A stretch of 35,565 bases of DNA from Armatimonadota bacterium. GTDB lineage: Bacteria; Armatimonadota; JAAZEB01. The translations under genes were made by a program, and so were the position numbers. The notes under the pieces were generated by a model. The model saw only the letters and a list, made by a program, of their open reading frames with translations, was not told the origin of the DNA and did no database searches. The first letter of the stretch is position 1; every line of letters starts with the position of its first letter. Below, in pieces: positions 7,730-17,456 of this stretch. The DNA lies in assembly GCA_012512265.1 (NCBI GenBank), contig JAAZEM010000020.1, positions 1-35,565 of the forward strand, written 5' to 3'.

Positions 7730-10700
7730 TCACACTCCACCGAGACGCGACTCGAGCGAGCTCACGCGAATGCGGAAGTACTTGCTCGTCTCAAGCTTCC
7801 CCGTTGTCTCGTTCAGGGCATGCCCAAGAGAGAAGCACTCCCCCCGTTTCAGCGATGAGAGGCGTTGCACCCATACATCAGCGTGGGTAGCCGTTGCCGT
7901 TTCCAGGATCTTCGAGAAGGAGCGGATCTCAGTGTCGGCTGGCCGGAAGAAGAGCTTGTGACTTGCCTGGAAGAGCCTGTCGCTCTGGTCCTTGCTGAGG
8001 TTGCTGAGCGTCTGAGTCGCGAGAATGAGTGAAATCCCGAACTTCCGGCCCTCCGTTAGGAACTGGCCGAGGGGGCTCTCTAGCCTATGATCAAGGTTCT
8101 GGATTTCGTCAAGCACGATGACCTTGGGCTGATCCTTGCTGCCCCTAGCTCGGTAGTACCAGTAGAGGTCTATCAAGGCGAACTCCGTGATCAGGCGCGC
8201 ACTGTCCTTGATGAAAGTGGCGAGCTGGATGATGTGGCAGCGGGAGACATCGTCGCTGAATAACCGCTCCCAGCTTCCTTCCGCCTCGCGGCCGAAGGGG
8301 CGGGTGTCGACAAAAGGCTGGATGCGGCTGATGACGCTTGCCGCTGAGTTGGCAGTCGGTCCACCGACCGCGCGCAGATCCTCGAGCCGCTGCATAAGCT
8401 TCGAAAGAGAGAACGCGTCACCCTCCTCTTGGATGCCGTCACGGATGGCTGAGTAAAGCGCGGACTTCTGCTGATCACCCAATTGGTAGACTTCACTGAA
8501 GATGCCGCTGACGCGCCCGGCAGTATCTGCTGGCGACTCCTCGATCTCCAGCCCGTCGAACGTGCTGGTCTGCCGGCGGAAGGGGTTCACGGGCAAGGGC
8601 TCTCGCTTCACAACGTGCTGGGTTGGATTCAATCGTGCAACGGTAACGGCATCCAGCCGCGGATTGGTAAAGCCATTCGTATAGTCCACGATCAGGCTAT
8701 TCTGCCCCGAAGCGGCCAGCTCGTTCAGAAGGGCCTGGATGGTATACGTCTTGCCTGTACCAGATGCCCCGAAGACCAGAATGTGCCGGTTGGGAAGATC
8801 AGGGTGCCCGAACTCCCAGTAAACGTCTCTCCCATCTGATGTCGTCTGGCCCAGCAGGATACGCTTCGGGACTCGCCCTCGTACGCCGGCTCCCGCAGAG
8901 GCCTCGGCATGAACTATGCCGGCGGTTCCAGCAGAACTGGCAGGGATCATCGACCCATGGTGACCACTGTCATCCACCGACATGGGTGGGTCGCCTGCCT
9001 GCTTGGCACAGTCGTTCATTGGCTTGGCGGGGCTTACTGTAGCCACCATACCGCCGACATCCTGGTCATATTGGCTCGCTTTAGGTTCACTCTCATCGAC
9101 ATCGGTCGGTTCTGCCCCTAGCGCGTTACCAGCCAGGGACCGAGGACTCGTATCCGTCTCAGCCGGTACAGAACCACCCGTGACACCCGGTGCCTCTGCG
9201 TGCCCCACCTGACTAGTGGGGTCAGCATCATCAGAGATGCTTGCTGAACTAGAGCAGGGCCCGCGACGCAGGGCCGGTTCGGTGCTGAAGATATTCCCTC
9301 TAGCATCTGTCAAACAGGCTGCGCGGATGAACTCCCTTCCGGCGGTCACCACGGAGATATCGATGCTGCCGCCGTCTAGGTTCAGATGCCAAGGCGATCG
9401 ATGCCTCAGCGTACCGTCAGCAACATCGGTCCAGATACCCACAGCCGCTGCCTGCCAGGAGATGTAGAACTCCCCTTCGCTCAGCCGCTCCAGCGCCATG
9501 ATTGCTTTCTGGTACTCTGGCCTCGATGTCTGAGCACGGCTGGCAATGAGCCGGTGGAGCTGCATCCACCAATAGCGCTGGTCGGGCGGATCATCGATAC
9601 CAGTAGGCCGTCCTGGTTCACGCGGCCGGAAACAGGGCACGAGGCGGCGCAGACCACTCTCAATCTGCTGTCGGGCTTTCACTAGGTAGCCCTCTGATTG
9701 CTGGGCGAGTTTGCACTCGATGATCTGCGCATCCACACGGATGTAGCCATCCACAATGCGTGCACGCAGCCGTAGTAGGTCCGGCCGCTCCGCATCCTTC
9801 GTTTCGTCGAACCAATGGCGGTAGGCATCTACGGATACCAGATCGTCGCAGAAGCTATTGGGATCGGGCGGAAGTAGCTTGCGGATAGTGGCATAGGCGA
9901 TGTAATCACGTACGTATTCCGAAGGTCCAGTCGCCTTCACGACCGAAAGGCCGGCAATCTGCGATGCCTCCCGAACGAGGCTCTCGGCAATCGCCTCGCG
10001 GGTAGTGGCATCCCAAGGGCCCAGGCAGCTGAGTACCTTGTCGCTGATGCGGCGGCGGACGTCTGCCATCGAGAACTGCTCTGTAGAGACCGTGTAGTTG
10101 TTCTCGCCATGGGGGCCAACGCCGGTGCCGAATCCTATGATCTCTCGGCTGTGCGCATCGCCAGCACCAGTGCGACGAAGCAGATACTCGTCCACGGAGG
10201 GATCGATGCACACGACCCAGGTACTACACCTGTGCGCGGCATCTACCACGGTTTCCCAAGGTTGATAGTTGCTCTGGCTGATCACAGCATGGCAATCTGA
10301 TGGCTGGTGATGGTCGTTCAAGCGCGCCATCACCTCGGCATGGAGGCTGCCGAGAAGGAAGCGAGGATTACTCAAGACACGCTCTCGTTGCCTCTCAAGG
10401 CCTCCACCACGAACGGCACAGCAGGTCCGTTCTAGCACCGGGAACTTTCGGTAATCATCCGCCAAAGCTGGGCCCTCGCCCAGATCCACGAAGCTGCTCC
10501 TACCCGCGGTGATGAACTCGGTAAAGAGCATTACGTCGAAGCTGGCCCCACTGAGCAGTTTGGCAAAAGGCTCGTGGTCCGCTCCGGGCGCAATCACCCG
10601 GTGGGATATCGAGATCCGACAGTGAGCATAGTGTGCCTTTCCCTGCGCGCACTCTGCAACTTGCCAGCGATCACGCCACGATGAGATCCAACGCATGACG

Positions 10701-13189
10701 GAGGAATCGTCGCGGCTATCCGAGAAGATGGTAAGTTGCAGTGAGTAGGGGCGCTCATCGCGCCCGTTCATCGCATCTTTCAGGAACGCATCGATGCCCG
10801 CGACTACTGGCTGAATCTCGCGCCCGCAGTAAGCGCCGATGCTGATGCCATCTGAGGCATGGGCGTGTAGGCTGCGGTAGTCACCCAATACCTGGTGGAT
10901 GAGTTTGGACGCCCGCGTCACGCGGAAGAGCTCGGTATCGGTGATCTCCTCGTCATCATCGGCATCGTCATCGAGAAGCAGGCGGGAGGTGACAAGAGAT
11001 GCCGCTCCGCTACACTCCCCGACGAGGTGCAGATAGCCATAACTGCGCACGTTGGTATCGAGTGTCTGCCCATCGGCTGCAAGGGTACCGAAGATGGGCC
11101 ACTGCATCTGCGCCAGGTCTGCCACTCGGTTCCAGTGTCGCTCGGAAAAGGCATGTTCCTCTGGGTCGGCCAGAGCCTGCCTTACGCAGAAGCAGAAGCT
11201 CTCGCAGAGAAAGGTGTGCTGGTGCCGGATCATGTCAAGCACGGCAGGATGCAGCGGCGTAACTACCGCGCCTTCCAATTGGCGCTGCCATGCCCAGTCC
11301 GACGCTTCGGCTGCCGCCTTGGGTACAACCATGAACGCCTTGAGGAGCAATGGGCCCGATACACTCACCGATGCATGTTCGATATGCTTGCGGTAGGCCT
11401 CGCGGTAAGCGGACTGCAGCCTGTCGAAGTCGCTGTTCAGCGCGGCGAAGAAGCCTGTGTGATGAAACGCGTGTATGAACCGTTGGTAAGCCTCGGCCAA
11501 GTCGCGCAGCGGTCTATACACCGCTTCGAGTTCATTCATGCCCTCAGCCGCCAGCAGGTCCGTCACGAGCCGGTCCTCGCTCTGCAGCGCAATGCTCAGC
11601 AGCCGGCAGACCTCGTCCGCGTCACGTGCCAGGAAGGTCTCTGGGATGAAAGGCAATCCGACGGCTGGCAGGGCGTCGCGCCCTGCCTGATAGTCCTCCC
11701 GTACGCAGTTGTAGAGATGCACCAGGATACGCGACTGATGGTGCGGTGGCAGGCACCAAAGGAACTCTTGCCGGTATGGCGCCTCGCCCTGTGCCATTAC
11801 CACGACCACGAACTTCAGCGTCGGCTGCGCGGTGCTCGTTCGCGTGTAGACCAACGACACCCCTTCACCACCGGGTTCCAAGCGGCACTGCATCTCCACA
11901 TCGCGCGGGCCATCCGCACCGTCGACCGTCAGACGGATCTGGTCCTTGAGGTAGCTGTCGAGGCCCCCGAGGACCTTCTTCAGGAAGGCCCCCGCCAGGT
12001 CTCGGTCCTCGTATCCGCTCTCAGCCTCATCGCCCGCATCGAAGTCGTGCTTGAACTCGACGCTCTCCAACGCGATGCTCTTCAGCCCCTCCGCCAGTTG
12101 CGCAGTGCTCGCGTCTGCGCCCTTCTTCCAGTCGGCAAGCGTGAGCCATAGAGCTCGTAGGAAGACCTCCGGCGCCAAGCCTCGGAGCTTCCGTGCCGTC
12201 CGCCTCATGCGAGTGCCACGCTTGCGATACCCGAGAATCTGGTCGTGGATGTAGACAAAGTCCGCCTGGCGCAGCCTATCACGGTCTGTAGTTGACCGGT
12301 CGATGATGTAGCGCTCAAGCGCGTCTATGAGCTCACCCAATGAAGAAAACGGGCCGAGGACGCTCTCCTCGGGCAGTTCATCGCTCTTGTCCTTCCGGAA
12401 GTTCTCGATGGCTGTCATCGCTCGGTCCCGTGACGTCGGCTCCAGGAACATGCTGTAGTTCATGAATTCCTGTGCGGGGGCAATGTAGCGGGTAGCCGGC
12501 GCCCGCGATCGAGAGAGTCCGGCCAGGCAGGGAAGGCCGAAGTCTGAAAGCTGAGTGAGCACCAGTTGGTAGGCCTCTCCTCCGGTCATCACCCCGTCCA
12601 GGTTAAGCTTCTCCAGGTAGAGGCTGATACCTAACAGATCCGCCAGGCCATGTTCGTAGAAGGTTTTCAGCAAGTCGGCGATGCGCTGGAACTCATCACG
12701 GTTGCCACAGGGATCCAAGTGTTCGCCCAGACGTTCCTTGACCCAGGACAGGAAGGAGCGCTTCAGGCAGATCTCCCAGATCGCACGCTGATCCAGACGG
12801 TAGAAGTCGCGCAGGCTGGCGCGGTCGTCGATGTGCTCGTAGCCGGCGATCAGGCTAACTAGGCAGCCCACATCCGCTGGTCGCGCCTCATTGCGTAGGC
12901 TGGTGAGGTTGTTTCCCTCGTTATACCATCTACGCTCACGGATGACCGCGAAATCGGCGCGCTCCCCTGCATCATTGGAGTCCTGCCATTCGCGTCCCAG
13001 GCGGTAGGCAATCCCATAGCGCAGGCGGGCGCCAAGTTCGGGGTGACGCGCGAGATGTTCCTCAATCTCTTCTCCAATGCCGCGCAGGATCCGCGACGGG
13101 TAGGATGGCAGCACGAAATGCAGCGTGCCGGCATCAGGAGTGCACTGCCTCGTGATATGCTCAACGATGGTCGATTGGATATACCTCAT
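7730..13189 (-). CDS. Giant nuclease-like/HerA-like ATPase (DptH/SspH-like)
   Basis: The protein has 1,819 residues in three parts. Residues 1-1,100 are an unrecognised helical region. Around 1,147-1,160 lies VDGYIRVDAQIIECKLA, which fits a PD-(D/E)xK nuclease core with D1153, E1158 and K1160, followed by helix-forming residues KARQQIESGLRRL. A low-complexity linker rich in Ala, Ser, Asp and Gly covers roughly 1,300-1,440. The C-terminal part is a HerA/FtsK-type motor: Walker A GASGTGKT at 1,474-1,481, Walker B VIVLDEIQ with D1694-E1695, and LILATQTLSNLSKDQ. A large protein ending in such a motor is the known plan of DptH, the helicase-nuclease arm of Dnd restriction, and this gene takes the corresponding place after a sspBCD set. 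It overlaps the previous gene by 4 bases. Probable role: cutting DNA without phosphorothioates. Confidence 0.65.
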   Translation of the reverse strand: MRYIQSTIVEHITRQCTPDAGTLHFVLPSYPSRILRGIGEEIEEHLARHPELGARLRYGIAYRLGREWQDSNDAGERADFAVIRERRWYNEGNNLTSLRNEARPADVGCLVSLIAGYEHIDDRASLRDFYRLDQRAIWEICLKRSFLSWVKERLGEHLDPCGNRDEFQRIADLLKTFYEHGLADLLGISLYLEKLNLDGVMTGGEAYQLVLTQLSDFGLPCLAGLSRSRAPATRYIAPAQEFMNYSMFLEPTSRDRAMTAIENFRKDKSDELPEESVLGPFSSLGELIDALERYIIDRSTTDRDRLRQADFVYIHDQILGYRKRGTRMRRTARKLRGLAPEVFLRALWLTLADWKKGADASTAQLAEGLKSIALESVEFKHDFDAGDEAESGYEDRDLAGAFLKKVLGGLDSYLKDQIRLTVDGADGPRDVEMQCRLEPGGEGVSLVYTRTSTAQPTLKFVVVVMAQGEAPYRQEFLWCLPPHHQSRILVHLYNCVREDYQAGRDALPAVGLPFIPETFLARDADEVCRLLSIALQSEDRLVTDLLAAEGMNELEAVYRPLRDLAEAYQRFIHAFHHTGFFAALNSDFDRLQSAYREAYRKHIEHASVSVSGPLLLKAFMVVPKAAAEASDWAWQRQLEGAVVTPLHPAVLDMIRHQHTFLCESFCFCVRQALADPEEHAFSERHWNRVADLAQMQWPIFGTLAADGQTLDTNVRSYGYLHLVGECSGAASLVTSRLLLDDDADDDEEITDTELFRVTRASKLIHQVLGDYRSLHAHASDGISIGAYCGREIQPVVAGIDAFLKDAMNGRDERPYSLQLTIFSDSRDDSSVMRWISSWRDRWQVAECAQGKAHYAHCRISISHRVIAPGADHEPFAKLLSGASFDVMLFTEFITAGRSSFVDLGEGPALADDYRKFPVLERTCCAVRGGGLERQRERVLSNPRFLLGSLHAEVMARLNDHHQPSDCHAVISQSNYQPWETVVDAAHRCSTWVVCIDPSVDEYLLRRTGAGDAHSREIIGFGTGVGPHGENNYTVSTEQFSMADVRRRISDKVLSCLGPWDATTREAIAESLVREASQIAGLSVVKATGPSEYVRDYIAYATIRKLLPPDPNSFCDDLVSVDAYRHWFDETKDAERPDLLRLRARIVDGYIRVDAQIIECKLAQQSEGYLVKARQQIESGLRRLVPCFRPREPGRPTGIDDPPDQRYWWMQLHRLIASRAQTSRPEYQKAIMALERLSEGEFYISWQAAAVGIWTDVADGTLRHRSPWHLNLDGGSIDISVVTAGREFIRAACLTDARGNIFSTEPALRRGPCSSSASISDDADPTSQVGHAEAPGVTGGSVPAETDTSPRSLAGNALGAEPTDVDESEPKASQYDQDVGGMVATVSPAKPMNDCAKQAGDPPMSVDDSGHHGSMIPASSAGTAGIVHAEASAGAGVRGRVPKRILLGQTTSDGRDVYWEFGHPDLPNRHILVFGASGTGKTYTIQALLNELAASGQNSLIVDYTNGFTNPRLDAVTVARLNPTQHVVKREPLPVNPFRRQTSTFDGLEIEESPADTAGRVSGIFSEVYQLGDQQKSALYSAIRDGIQEEGDAFSLSKLMQRLEDLRAVGGPTANSAASVISRIQPFVDTRPFGREAEGSWERLFSDDVSRCHIIQLATFIKDSARLITEFALIDLYWYYRARGSKDQPKVIVLDEIQNLDHRLESPLGQFLTEGRKFGISLILATQTLSNLSKDQSDRLFQASHKLFFRPADTEIRSFSKILETATATHADVWVQRLSSLKRGECFSLGHALNETTGKLETSKYFRIRVSSLESRLGGV

Positions 13190-14826
13190 GCGTTTCTCCG
13201 GTCATCCCGTAGCTTTCCGAACGGATGCCGCACGACGGCACACGCATCCGAAAGCTCTGTCAGGAAGCCGCCTGCGCGCAGCATCTCGGCCAACCAGGAC
13301 CCGCGCTCGGGCTGTACGGAGCTGTTGGCAGGCAGACCGCTCCAGAGGACGGCATCCGTCAGATTCTCACCCTCGACGGCAATGCCGTAGTGGCGGTAGA
13401 GACGCTCGATGAAGACCCGGTCCGTGCAGCGCTCCTCCGGCCGCAATAACGCCATGACCAGGTAGCGAAGGAGGCCGTCAGTCATGACGAAGCGTGCCCC
13501 GGAGCCCTTGAGCGGAGCGATGATGCCCAGCTTCTTCCCCAGGGAGAGGAAGAGCTTGTGACCATACTTGGTGTCTGCCTCTTTGTTAAGGGTCTTTAGG
13601 TCTGTACGGGCACCTGCACGCCCAGCATTGTCCTGCAGCGCCGGATGGCGCAAGGCCCGGTAGATCAGCGCCTGCACTGCCTGCAGGTTACGCTGGGATG
13701 CTAATCGGCTTGGTCGTGAAGCGGAATAGGGGTGTGTGAAGATCCAGGCGTATCCGAGTACCCCACCACGTCCGTTAGGAGCGGGCGGCTCTGCATAGCG
13801 CGCGCTTTGCGCACAGAGGCTGCGGAGCACCTGAAGTGTGCACCCCGTCATCAGCAACTCCAGGCGCTCGATCGGATCAAGTGCAGCCGATAGGACCCGG
13901 CTCAGTTCAACCGCGAAAAGATAGCCCTCTTGCCAGCTATCGCGCGGGCACCACCCGCAGACTTGCGCGTTGCTGCCATCACCCGAATCCTCATTGGTCA
14001 GTCCATGTGTTTCAGGGTGGAGCCCCTCTATGTACTCTACTAACCGGTCAAGGCTTCGCACCTGCACACCATAGACTGCAGCCAATCCATCCTGTAGAGA
14101 TGCATGCAGAGTCTCGAGGCTACCCTCATTCTCGGTGATGCCGACACGCCGTGCGAGATCTGCGGTACTCTCGCTATCACGTGTCAGCGCATTGCATATC
14201 TGCAGGTATAGGAGTTCCCCTCCTCGTGCCATGAAACGGTGCTTCGAGACGCTGAAGAACGTGTGGAAGTGGCTCACTGCCTCGTTCCAGTCTCTTACAT
14301 CCCTTTTCTTAGCGACCGTGTCGTTCCATAGCGTCTCCTGAGTGATCAGACTTGCCGTAACCGGATAGAACGTCTGCGCACACCATGTGCGGTTGAGTCC
14401 CGCTCCTTGGTACCCTCGGAGGAGTTCCTCAAGAACGCGTACAATCCGCTCAGCGCTCTGATCGCTGCTAATGCTACGGCGGAGGGCATCAAAGATCATA
14501 CGGTAATGTTCCAGGTGTGTCTCATGCCTAGAGTCTGCTCTGGACGCACCGAGTAGAGCAAAGAGCTTCAGGTTGAGTCTGACGGGAGGCTTGTACCGAA
14601 GCTTCTGGTCGCTCCAGGACCGTAGAACCGACAATGGTGGCAACGGATCGCGGATCGGCTCCCCATCAGCTAGCCACTTGGGGTATGAGACAACCGAGAG
14701 GAACTCGGTAAGGTATTCAAGCACCGTCTGGTCTTGGAAGAACCGCAGGCCGAACAGGCGCATCGCAGGGTTCCGATCCTCACTCACGTCCAATGCTGGA
14801 AAAGGCTTCGGCAGCGAATCGATCAT
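13186..14826 (-). CDS. Unrecognised 546-residue protein (DptG/SspG position)
   Basis: I do not recognise a domain. The protein is soluble-looking, with many helices, no membrane segment and no obvious nucleotide-binding motif. Features seen: an N-terminal FGLRFFQDQTVLEYLTEFL segment, a CGWCPRD cysteine pair, and a C-terminal part with FVMTDGLLRYLVMALL and ERLYRHYGI that could hold a winged helix. It overlaps the kinase-ATPase gene before it and the giant HerA-like gene after it by 4 bases each, so the three are translationally coupled and are probably made in fixed proportion. Its place between an ATPase gene and a HerA-type giant mirrors dptG between dptF and dptH. Any link to DptG or SspG is by position, not by sequence. 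Confidence 0.6.
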   Translation of the reverse strand: MIDSLPKPFPALDVSEDRNPAMRLFGLRFFQDQTVLEYLTEFLSVVSYPKWLADGEPIRDPLPPLSVLRSWSDQKLRYKPPVRLNLKLFALLGASRADSRHETHLEHYRMIFDALRRSISSDQSAERIVRVLEELLRGYQGAGLNRTWCAQTFYPVTASLITQETLWNDTVAKKRDVRDWNEAVSHFHTFFSVSKHRFMARGGELLYLQICNALTRDSESTADLARRVGITENEGSLETLHASLQDGLAAVYGVQVRSLDRLVEYIEGLHPETHGLTNEDSGDGSNAQVCGWCPRDSWQEGYLFAVELSRVLSAALDPIERLELLMTGCTLQVLRSLCAQSARYAEPPAPNGRGGVLGYAWIFTHPYSASRPSRLASQRNLQAVQALIYRALRHPALQDNAGRAGARTDLKTLNKEADTKYGHKLFLSLGKKLGIIAPLKGSGARFVMTDGLLRYLVMALLRPEERCTDRVFIERLYRHYGIAVEGENLTDAVLWSGLPANSSVQPERGSWLAEMLRAGGFLTELSDACAVVRHPFGKLRDDRRNA

Positions 14827-17456
14827 CGCAGCACCTCCAGGCCCTGATCCGTGATTGCCACCTCTATCACCTCGAAGCGGCGGTCGGGTCCGATGCGCAG
14901 TAGTCTGAGTTGGTTCTCATCGGGTGGGCCTGCTTCCTGGCGTGTACGCAGCAGACCCACCTTAAAGCGCTCCAAGCGGTCGGCATAGTACGCTGTTAGC
15001 TCTTGCGCAATCTCACCCTCGTAGCGCCGTGCCACGAAGTCGAGGAAGAAGAGGTCGAGATCCATCGCTACCCCCGACTCATGTCTGAGACGCCAGATGC
15101 CTCCGGTGTGTGGCACACCCTGGTAGCGTGGCAACACCTCGATCCGGAACTCCTCGGCTCGGAAGTCGGCAAGCACCACTTGTGTGGCGGCATTGCCATC
15201 GCGGCGGTTGAGCGTGATGTAGAGATGGTCCATTCCCTGATCCTCGGGGAGGCGTATCCCCGTGAAGAACTCCTGCAGCACCTGCAGCACACGCACGCGA
15301 TGACGACGCTCCACCAGGCGCGGCATGGTATCGGTGCCTGGTGCAAACCGCATGGACTCCAGCAGCATTGGGGATTGGATGAAGGTGGAGAGATAGCGTC
15401 TGTCTTTCTCGTCTTCTAGAGAGCCGAAGAAGTAGACGAGGCGACGTGCCTGGCGGCGCACTGGGGCACCACATGCGCCGGCGTAGCCTTCGGCGCCGTC
15501 GTCTCCTTGACAGGGCTGCCTCAAGCGCTGGAAGACTGCCTGAGCACTGCCATGGAGCGGCAAGCCATCCCCCCCCTTCATCCACGCGCTGCGCTCGAAG
15601 AGTGGATCGAGCGTCACGCCAAACTCCGCTTCGCGCACGCGCTGGATGGGAACGAGCTGTCCTGCTTCCGGTAATGGCTGGTCACCATCGTCTCCGAAGA
15701 ATAGATTGAAGAAGAGGGCCCCTGTGTCGGCCTCTGCCCGCGCTATCCAGGAGCGCTTTGCCAATTCCTCACACGTCCGGCCTCCCGTAATGGCGTAAGC
15801 CAGGTGCCCTGTCATCTGACGCATCGTCAGGCGCACGCCGTACTCGTAGAGCCGCCGATAGAGGAGCGCCACGCGCCCGCGTACGACCTCGGCGTGCTCC
15901 TGAAGTAGCCGGATGTTCGCCAGAATCGGGCACCCATCGGCGCATCCGCACCCATTGCACTCCTCCCAGTTCTGGGCATCCAACATGCGAGCGAATACTT
16001 CGCAGGCAGCGTCGATGCTGTCGAACCGGCCCAGATTGATCAGGAGGAACCGCTCGCCGAGGACCAGCTTGGGCTCATCGGCCTCCAGATGCGTCAGAAG
16101 CTCACTCTCGATCTGATCCTCCGGTAGTTTGAGTTTCGGGGCCGCCCGCCGCGCACTGTTGATGAGCGTCCCGGTGTTGGAGACGATCAACCAGGTGGTG
16201 TCACGCGCCCTCATCGCCTCCAGAAGGGTAGCCTCGCGCTGTTCCTCGGCCAGCTCGCTCATGTCCTTGATAATCGTCAGGTTCGCCCTGGGGATCTCCT
16301 CGCGCTGCCGGAGGGAACGGAGCTGCCCCATGACCCGCCGGAACACCTCTGAGGCGAGGGTCGTCTTGCCGTCTCCTGCATTGCCGGTCAATATCACGCT
16401 TCTTCGCTCCTCTACCAGCTTCCGGTAGAGCAGGTCCGCGAGAGGGTGCGGCACCATCACCCGGTCGAAGAGAGGATTGCCAACCTGGGACTCGGCCGTC
16501 GCGTTTTCGTTGCCCGCCGAAGCGCTAGAGAGTGAGTTCAGATAGCTTGTGAAGGGGTTATGACACGGCTCTGCTATCAACGGCGGCGTCACCAGCGCTT
16601 CTGGCTCGGGTGGCGGTGGCGCTACTGCGGGCGGTGTGGTGGCAGACACCAGCGCAGCACGCATCTCCTCGGCCGAGGCGAAGCGGTCGCCTGCCTTGGT
16701 GGCAACTGCTCTCCGGAGCCAAGCGAGTAAAGGATCCGGTATCGCGTTCGTGCCGCTCTCCGGAAGTTTTGGCGTATCGCCGACGACCGGGTTCTCGTAC
16801 GGCCGTTGACCAAAGAGCCATTCCCACAGGGTGACACCGAGGGCGAAGAGATCGGCGCTCTCCGAGAATTGCATCTCTGTACCCAAGATACTATCCGGGG
16901 GCACGTAGCCGATAGTGCCCTCAAACACATCCACCCGTGGCTCGCCGGCGCTGCCGAGATCGAGCAGAACGGGCCGGTCGTCTGCCGTGATAGCGATGTT
17001 GTCGGGCTTGATGTCGCTGTGCAAGTAGGGCATTGGATTGCCGTCGGGGTCGGTGTGCTCGTGGAATGCTTTCACCCCCTCCAGCAGGCCGAGCGCGGTC
17101 GTGCAGAAGGTATCCAGAGTTGGCCTCTCACCGCGCTCGATTCTCTTCCGCAGCAGCTCCCCATCGACGAAATCCATCACCAGAAAGAAGCGGTCGTTGT
17201 GCCAGCGTCCGGGCCTGCCATCACACGTGACTACGTAAGGTGACTCGCGTAACTTCACGGCACCGGCGATGCGGGCCTCGCGCTCGATACGCTCCAAGGG
17301 TACCTCACGGTCGAAGAGCTTGAGTGCTACCTCGCGGCCGAGAAATCCTCTCGCCCGGTACACCTGAGTGTGTGCTCCTCGGCCGATACGTTCGACAATC
17401 TCATAATTGTCGTAACGGCTCCCTGGGTCCAATTCGGCGTTCAGCACCGTAGGCAC
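14823..17456 (-). CDS. Ser/Thr protein kinase fused to a P-loop ATPase
   Basis: The protein has 877 residues. The kinase covers residues 18-270: glycine loop IGRGAHTQVY, K46 in VALKLF, catalytic HSDIKPDN with D148 and N153, and DLG with D166 in place of DFG. All catalytic residues are present, so it is probably active. A proline-rich linker (273-292) leads to an ATPase with Walker A GNAGDGKT (358-365). A cysteine cluster CNGCGCADGC (C500, C503, C505, C509) may hold zinc or an iron-sulfur cluster. The start is GTG at 17456, with no Shine-Dalgarno sequence; GTG at 17447 is possible. The gene overlaps the end of the upstream NERD-pseudokinase gene by 56 bases in the other frame, next to a run of eight Cs on the coding strand. 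It takes the DptF/SspF position of the cassette; PglW of BREX type 2 also joins NERD and kinase parts. Confidence 0.7.
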   Translation of the reverse strand: MPTVLNAELDPGSRYDNYEIVERIGRGAHTQVYRARGFLGREVALKLFDREVPLERIEREARIAGAVKLRESPYVVTCDGRPGRWHNDRFFLVMDFVDGELLRKRIERGERPTLDTFCTTALGLLEGVKAFHEHTDPDGNPMPYLHSDIKPDNIAITADDRPVLLDLGSAGEPRVDVFEGTIGYVPPDSILGTEMQFSESADLFALGVTLWEWLFGQRPYENPVVGDTPKLPESGTNAIPDPLLAWLRRAVATKAGDRFASAEEMRAALVSATTPPAVAPPPPEPEALVTPPLIAEPCHNPFTSYLNSLSSASAGNENATAESQVGNPLFDRVMVPHPLADLLYRKLVEERRSVILTGNAGDGKTTLASEVFRRVMGQLRSLRQREEIPRANLTIIKDMSELAEEQREATLLEAMRARDTTWLIVSNTGTLINSARRAAPKLKLPEDQIESELLTHLEADEPKLVLGERFLLINLGRFDSIDAACEVFARMLDAQNWEECNGCGCADGCPILANIRLLQEHAEVVRGRVALLYRRLYEYGVRLTMRQMTGHLAYAITGGRTCEELAKRSWIARAEADTGALFFNLFFGDDGDQPLPEAGQLVPIQRVREAEFGVTLDPLFERSAWMKGGDGLPLHGSAQAVFQRLRQPCQGDDGAEGYAGACGAPVRRQARRLVYFFGSLEDEKDRRYLSTFIQSPMLLESMRFAPGTDTMPRLVERRHRVRVLQVLQEFFTGIRLPEDQGMDHLYITLNRRDGNAATQVVLADFRAEEFRIEVLPRYQGVPHTGGIWRLRHESGVAMDLDLFFLDFVARRYEGEIAQELTAYYADRLERFKVGLLRTRQEAGPPDENQLRLLRIGPDRRFEVIEVAITDQGLEVLR

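Noticed and set aside
10895..12151. Long open frame of 418 residues on the + strand
   Set aside because: It lies opposite the 1,819-residue gene, which has clear ATPase motifs. The frame is open because of codon bias, and its protein shows no known motif.
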